NCBI RefSeq assembly: GCF_014451325.2
Contig: NZ_JACSCH020000019.1
Coordinates: 54,013 to 118,012, forward strand
Direction of reading: 5' to 3'
DNA: 64,000 nucleotides
Origin: Streptomyces sp. CB02980
GTDB taxonomy: Bacteria > Actinomycetota > Actinomycetes > Streptomycetales > Streptomycetaceae
A model generated the notes under the pieces. The model was not told where the DNA came from and ran no database searches. It worked only from the letters and a program-made list of their open reading frames with translations. Numbering within the stretch: the stretch's first letter is position 1; the number at the start of each line of letters is the position of its first letter. Position numbers and translations under genes: made by a program. Shown here piece by piece: positions 61,463 to 64,000 of the stretch.

Positions 61463-62758
61463 TTGTCCCCCACCGGCGCCGCCTCCGCGGGCACCGATCT
61501 CTCCGGCGTTTTCTACGCGGTCCTGGGACTCGGAGCGCTCGCCGCAGCCGTCCTGCCCCGGCTCGTACGCCGCAGACCTCTGTCGATGCCCATGGTGTTC
61601 CTGGCGGCCGGTGCGTTCTCCGGGCTGCTGCCGCTCCGCCTGCCGGAGCTGGACCCGGTGGCGAACCGGGTCTGGGTCGAGCACATCACCGAGCTCTGTG
61701 TGATCGTCTCCCTCATGGGCGCCGGCCTCGCCCTGAACCGGCCCTTCGGGTTCCGTGCCTGGGCCGGACCCCGGCGGTTGATCGGCATCACCCTGCCCCT
61801 CACGGTCGTCGCGACGGCCGCCCTCACCTGGCTGCTCCTCGACTGGCCCTGGGCCACCGCGCTGCTGGTCGGCGCCCTTCTCGCGCCGACCGACCCCGTG
61901 CTGGCAGCTGAGGTACGGGTGGGGGAACCGACGGACGACGAGAACGACGAGGACGAGGTCCGCTTCACGCTCACCGCCGAGGCGGGCCTGAACGACGGAC
62001 TCGCCTTCCCCTTCGTCCTCGCCGCCCTCGCACTCGCGACTGCCGGAGGTACGTGGGCACAGGTGGACTGGGCGCGGTGGTTCGGCGTCGACCTCCTCGC
62101 GAAGGCCGCGATCGGCGTCGCGGTCGGTCTCGCCCTCGGCCGACTGCTGGGATGGATGTTCTTCCGGGCCGGGGCGTCGTCACTCAGGCTGTCCGAGCAC
62201 ATGGAGGGGTTCGTCGCCCTCGCAGCGACCTTCCTCTCCTACGGTCTGGCCGAACTCGCCCGCGGTTACGGCTTCGTCGCCGTCTTCGTCACCGCCTGCG
62301 CCGTACGGGCCGCGGAACGCGGCCACGGCTACCACAAGGTGCTGCACGGGTTCACCGAGCAGATCGAACGTCTCCTGACCGCCGGGTTGCTCTTCCTCCT
62401 CGGCCACTATCTGGTCACCGGCGCGCACGCGGCGCTGACCTGGCAGATGGTCATGCTCGCTGCGGCACTGCTCGTGATCATCCGGCCGGTCACGGGGTGG
62501 ATCGCACAGCTCGGCTTCGTCACCGGCCCCCGGGAGCGGGTGGTCACCGCGATCTTCGGGCTGCGTGGCATCGGCTCCCTCTTCTACCTCTCCTACGCGC
62601 TCGGCCACCACGGATTCGACGGGCGGGCCCGAGACCTGTGGGCGCTCACGACGGCCACGGTGGCCTTGTCCGTCCTCGCCCACGGCGTCAGCGCGACACC
62701 GGCCATCCGCCGCCTGGACCGGCTGCGCGAGGCCCGCCCGCCCGACACCCCGCCCTGA
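61463..62758 (+). CDS. CPA1-type Na+(K+)/H+ antiporter
   Basis: 431 aa from a TTG start at 61463 with GAAAGGG 8 nt upstream; the TTG is accepted because the next in-frame ATG would remove the first helix. About 12 transmembrane helices are visible. Family motifs are GALLAPTDPVLAAEV (the TDPV break helix) and TAEAGLNDGLAFPF (the Asn-Asp ion-binding site). It exchanges cations for protons at the plasma membrane and helps with salt or pH stress. No regulatory TrkA-C domain is attached. Confidence 0.92.
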   Translation: MSPTGAASAGTDLSGVFYAVLGLGALAAAVLPRLVRRRPLSMPMVFLAAGAFSGLLPLRLPELDPVANRVWVEHITELCVIVSLMGAGLALNRPFGFRAWAGPRRLIGITLPLTVVATAALTWLLLDWPWATALLVGALLAPTDPVLAAEVRVGEPTDDENDEDEVRFTLTAEAGLNDGLAFPFVLAALALATAGGTWAQVDWARWFGVDLLAKAAIGVAVGLALGRLLGWMFFRAGASSLRLSEHMEGFVALAATFLSYGLAELARGYGFVAVFVTACAVRAAERGHGYHKVLHGFTEQIERLLTAGLLFLLGHYLVTGAHAALTWQMVMLAAALLVIIRPVTGWIAQLGFVTGPRERVVTAIFGLRGIGSLFYLSYALGHHGFDGRARDLWALTTATVALSVLAHGVSATPAIRRLDRLREARPPDTPP

Positions 62759-63016
62759 GCCCACTGATGAAAGCCCGGTCTTCAAACAGCCGCTCCCAGC
62801 CGGACTCCGCCGTCCTCCGCTGCCGCGCAGCACGACCCGTCCGAAGGCGACCTCATGCCCAGAGCCGTCTCCACGGCGGGGCAAGGGCGCCGCCACGAAC
62901 GCCCCGCACGGAGACACCGCCATCATGACCAACCGCACGCCTCTCCTTGGTCTCCACAACCATCTTGCAGTCGCCCCTGCCGGTGTCGACTCCTCCGGCG
63001 GGGGTCAGGCACGGCA

Positions 63017-63048
63017 GGGCCCCGGCAGAGAGTCTGCTGCCGGGGCCC
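63017..63048. terminator. 12-bp hairpin between antiporter and CsbD genes
   Basis: A perfect 12-bp stem (63017-63028 and 63037-63048) with an 8-nt loop lies 31 bp beyond the end of the - strand CsbD gene and in the 321-bp gap 62759-63079 after the antiporter. It can terminate both convergent transcripts. No gene is supported in that gap. Confidence 0.8.
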
Positions 63049-63079
63049 GTGAACGATTCCGCAGCCGTTCTCGCACAGG

Positions 63080-63289
63080 CTAGGAGGAGCGCCGCTTCAT
63101 CGCGTCGCCGGCCTTCTCACCCGCCTCGCGGGCCTGCTCACCGGCTTCGCGTACCTTTTCGCCGGCCTTGCGGGCCATGCCCGCAGCCTGGTCGGCCTGG
63201 CCTTCGGTCTCCATCCGCTCGTTGCCCGTCACCTTGCCCGCGGCTTCCTTGATCTTGCCCTTGCCCTTCTGCATGTCGCTCTTGCGCAT
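63080..63289 (-). CDS. CsbD-family stress protein (second full CsbD)
   Basis: 69 aa from ATG 63289 with AAGGGC upstream. The CsbD core is KGKGKIKEAAGKVTGNERME then TEGQADQAAG. The C-terminal half is a repeat of AGEKVREAGEQAREAGEKAG, an 11-residue helical pattern reminiscent of LEA proteins. It lies 23 bp after the PfpI-like gene on the same strand and is probably co-transcribed. Confidence 0.88.
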   Translation of the reverse strand: MRKSDMQKGKGKIKEAAGKVTGNERMETEGQADQAAGMARKAGEKVREAGEQAREAGEKAGDAMKRRSS

Positions 63290-63312
63290 GGTCGATGCCC
63301 TTCTGTGGGGTG

Positions 63313-63879
63313 TCATTCCCGCTGTTCGCCGGTGTCAAGGGCGTCGACGATCGCCGAAGCGAAGGCGTCGAGGTCCCCGGGCCTGCGGGAAGTGATGAGG
63401 GGATGGCGCCCGGAGGTGTCCACGACGACCTCCTGGTCCAGCCATGTGGCGCCCGCGTTCTCCAGGTCGGAGCGGAGCGACGGGTACGAAGTGAGTTCGC
63501 GGGCCCCGGCCAGCCCGCTCTCCACGAGCAGCCAGGGTCCATGGCAGATGGCGGCGACGGGTTTGCCCGCCTCGGCGAAGGCCGAGAGGAGACGCCGCGC
63601 GTCCCTGTCGGTCCGCAACCGGTCGGCGTTCAGGGTGCCCCCGGGTACGACCACCGCGGCGAATCCGTCCGCCGTCGCCTTCGCCAGAGTCGTGTCCGAC
63701 GGGACCAGCGCACCCTGTCTGCGGTCCGATACGAGGGTCTGGACCGCCTCGTTCTTCTGCGCTGCGATCGTGACGTGAGCGCCGGCCTCGCGCAGGGCGG
63801 CCGCCGGCTTCGTCAACTCGTCCTGCTCCGTGCCGTAGTTCGTCGTGAGGATGAGTACGTTCTTGCCGTCCAGTGACAC
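63313..63879 (-). CDS. DJ-1/PfpI family protein
   Basis: 188 aa from GTG 63879, 5 nt after GGGAG; upstream in-frame starts have no site. The fold is clear: KNVLILTTNYGTEQDELTKP with Glu18, FAAVVVPGGTLNADRLR, and the nucleophile elbow VAAICHGPWLL with Cys112. The family covers proteases, glyoxalases and deglycases, and this one resembles the general-stress PfpI/YhbO group. It is followed by a CsbD gene. Bases 63880-64000 hold no supported gene. Confidence 0.92.
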   Translation of the reverse strand: MSLDGKNVLILTTNYGTEQDELTKPAAALREAGAHVTIAAQKNEAVQTLVSDRRQGALVPSDTTLAKATADGFAAVVVPGGTLNADRLRTDRDARRLLSAFAEAGKPVAAICHGPWLLVESGLAGARELTSYPSLRSDLENAGATWLDQEVVVDTSGRHPLITSRRPGDLDAFASAIVDALDTGEQRE

Positions 63880-64000
63880 GTCGGCTCCCTGCTGGGCGTC
63901 CCGCTCCATTCGGTCGTGCGCGGGTCGGGCGACCGGCGCACGGCGAGGGCCGCAGCGGCCGAGGCCGTGAGACTTCGGCTGTGACGCCCGCATGGGCGCC

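Noticed and set aside
62924..63082. About 50-codon + strand frame after the antiporter
   Set aside because: No ribosome binding site, and it runs through the terminator hairpin at 63017-63048.

Overview
The window is about 64 kb of very GC-rich DNA with long overlapping spurious frames on both strands, many GTG starts preceded by GGAGG-type ribosome binding sites, and families typical of filamentous actinobacteria: an SSI-type protease inhibitor, an actinobacterial gas vesicle cluster, an F420-dependent luciferase-like oxidoreductase, and DUF5709, DUF6479 and DUF6480 proteins. It is almost certainly a Streptomyces chromosome or a close relative. I found no tRNA, rRNA, CRISPR array, transposase or integrase.

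Region 1 (50-16788) is a sugar-acquisition locus. On the + strand are a secreted CBM-flanked glycoside hydrolase, a secreted DUF1996 protein and a GH1 beta-glucosidase. On the - strand are two small unrelated genes, then an apparent unit read from 12869 down to 5522: a lipoprotein binding protein resembling galactofuranose-binding YtfQ, a duplicated ATPase, two CUT2 permeases, a LacI-family repressor and an aldose 1-epimerase. A secreted GH2 enzyme with PA14 and LamG domains is transcribed divergently from it. Palindromes centred on AACGTT lie in the shared intergenic region, and a 12-bp stem-loop separates the binding-protein gene from the ATPase gene. The picture is secreted hydrolysis, uptake of a galactose-like monosaccharide, anomer conversion and local repression.

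Region 2 (16876-38878, all on the - strand) is the most unusual part: a complete Tc (ABC) toxin operon. A TcA-like pore/translocation protein of about 3150 aa is followed by three tandem paralogous seven-bladed kelch beta-propeller proteins, a fused TcB-TcC protein of about 2765 aa (SpvB, FG-GAP propeller, RHS shell), and an Imm26-like immunity protein. The fused protein ends in a hypervariable effector domain that looks like a GIY-YIG nuclease. Three of the five gene junctions are 4-nt start/stop overlaps. An SSI-family protease inhibitor with an atypical Gln at P1 lies just upstream (39149-39580).

Region 3 (39581-46138) carries a chloroperoxidase-type alpha/beta hydrolase, a YqeB-like membrane protein, a LysE-family exporter, glucose-6-phosphate dehydrogenase, a tandem universal stress protein and a DUF2236 oxygenase. 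Region 4 (46139-52315) is a gas vesicle cluster, gvpO-A-F-G-J-L-S-K on the - strand, with two divergent + strand genes encoding a histone-H1-like/acidic protein and an SRPBCC protein with charged tails. Region 5 (52411-63879) is a string of small stress-type genes: three CsbD or CsbD-like genes, the F420 oxidoreductase, DUF6480, DUF5709, an SRPBCC/phytoene-desaturase-like pair, a Rho-N-like protein, an NAD(P)H-dependent flavin oxidoreductase, a lipoprotein/microprotein/DUF6766 coupled trio, a CPA1-type antiporter with iteron-like repeats upstream, and a DJ-1/PfpI protein. It also holds a decayed N-terminal remnant of a zinc alcohol dehydrogenase.
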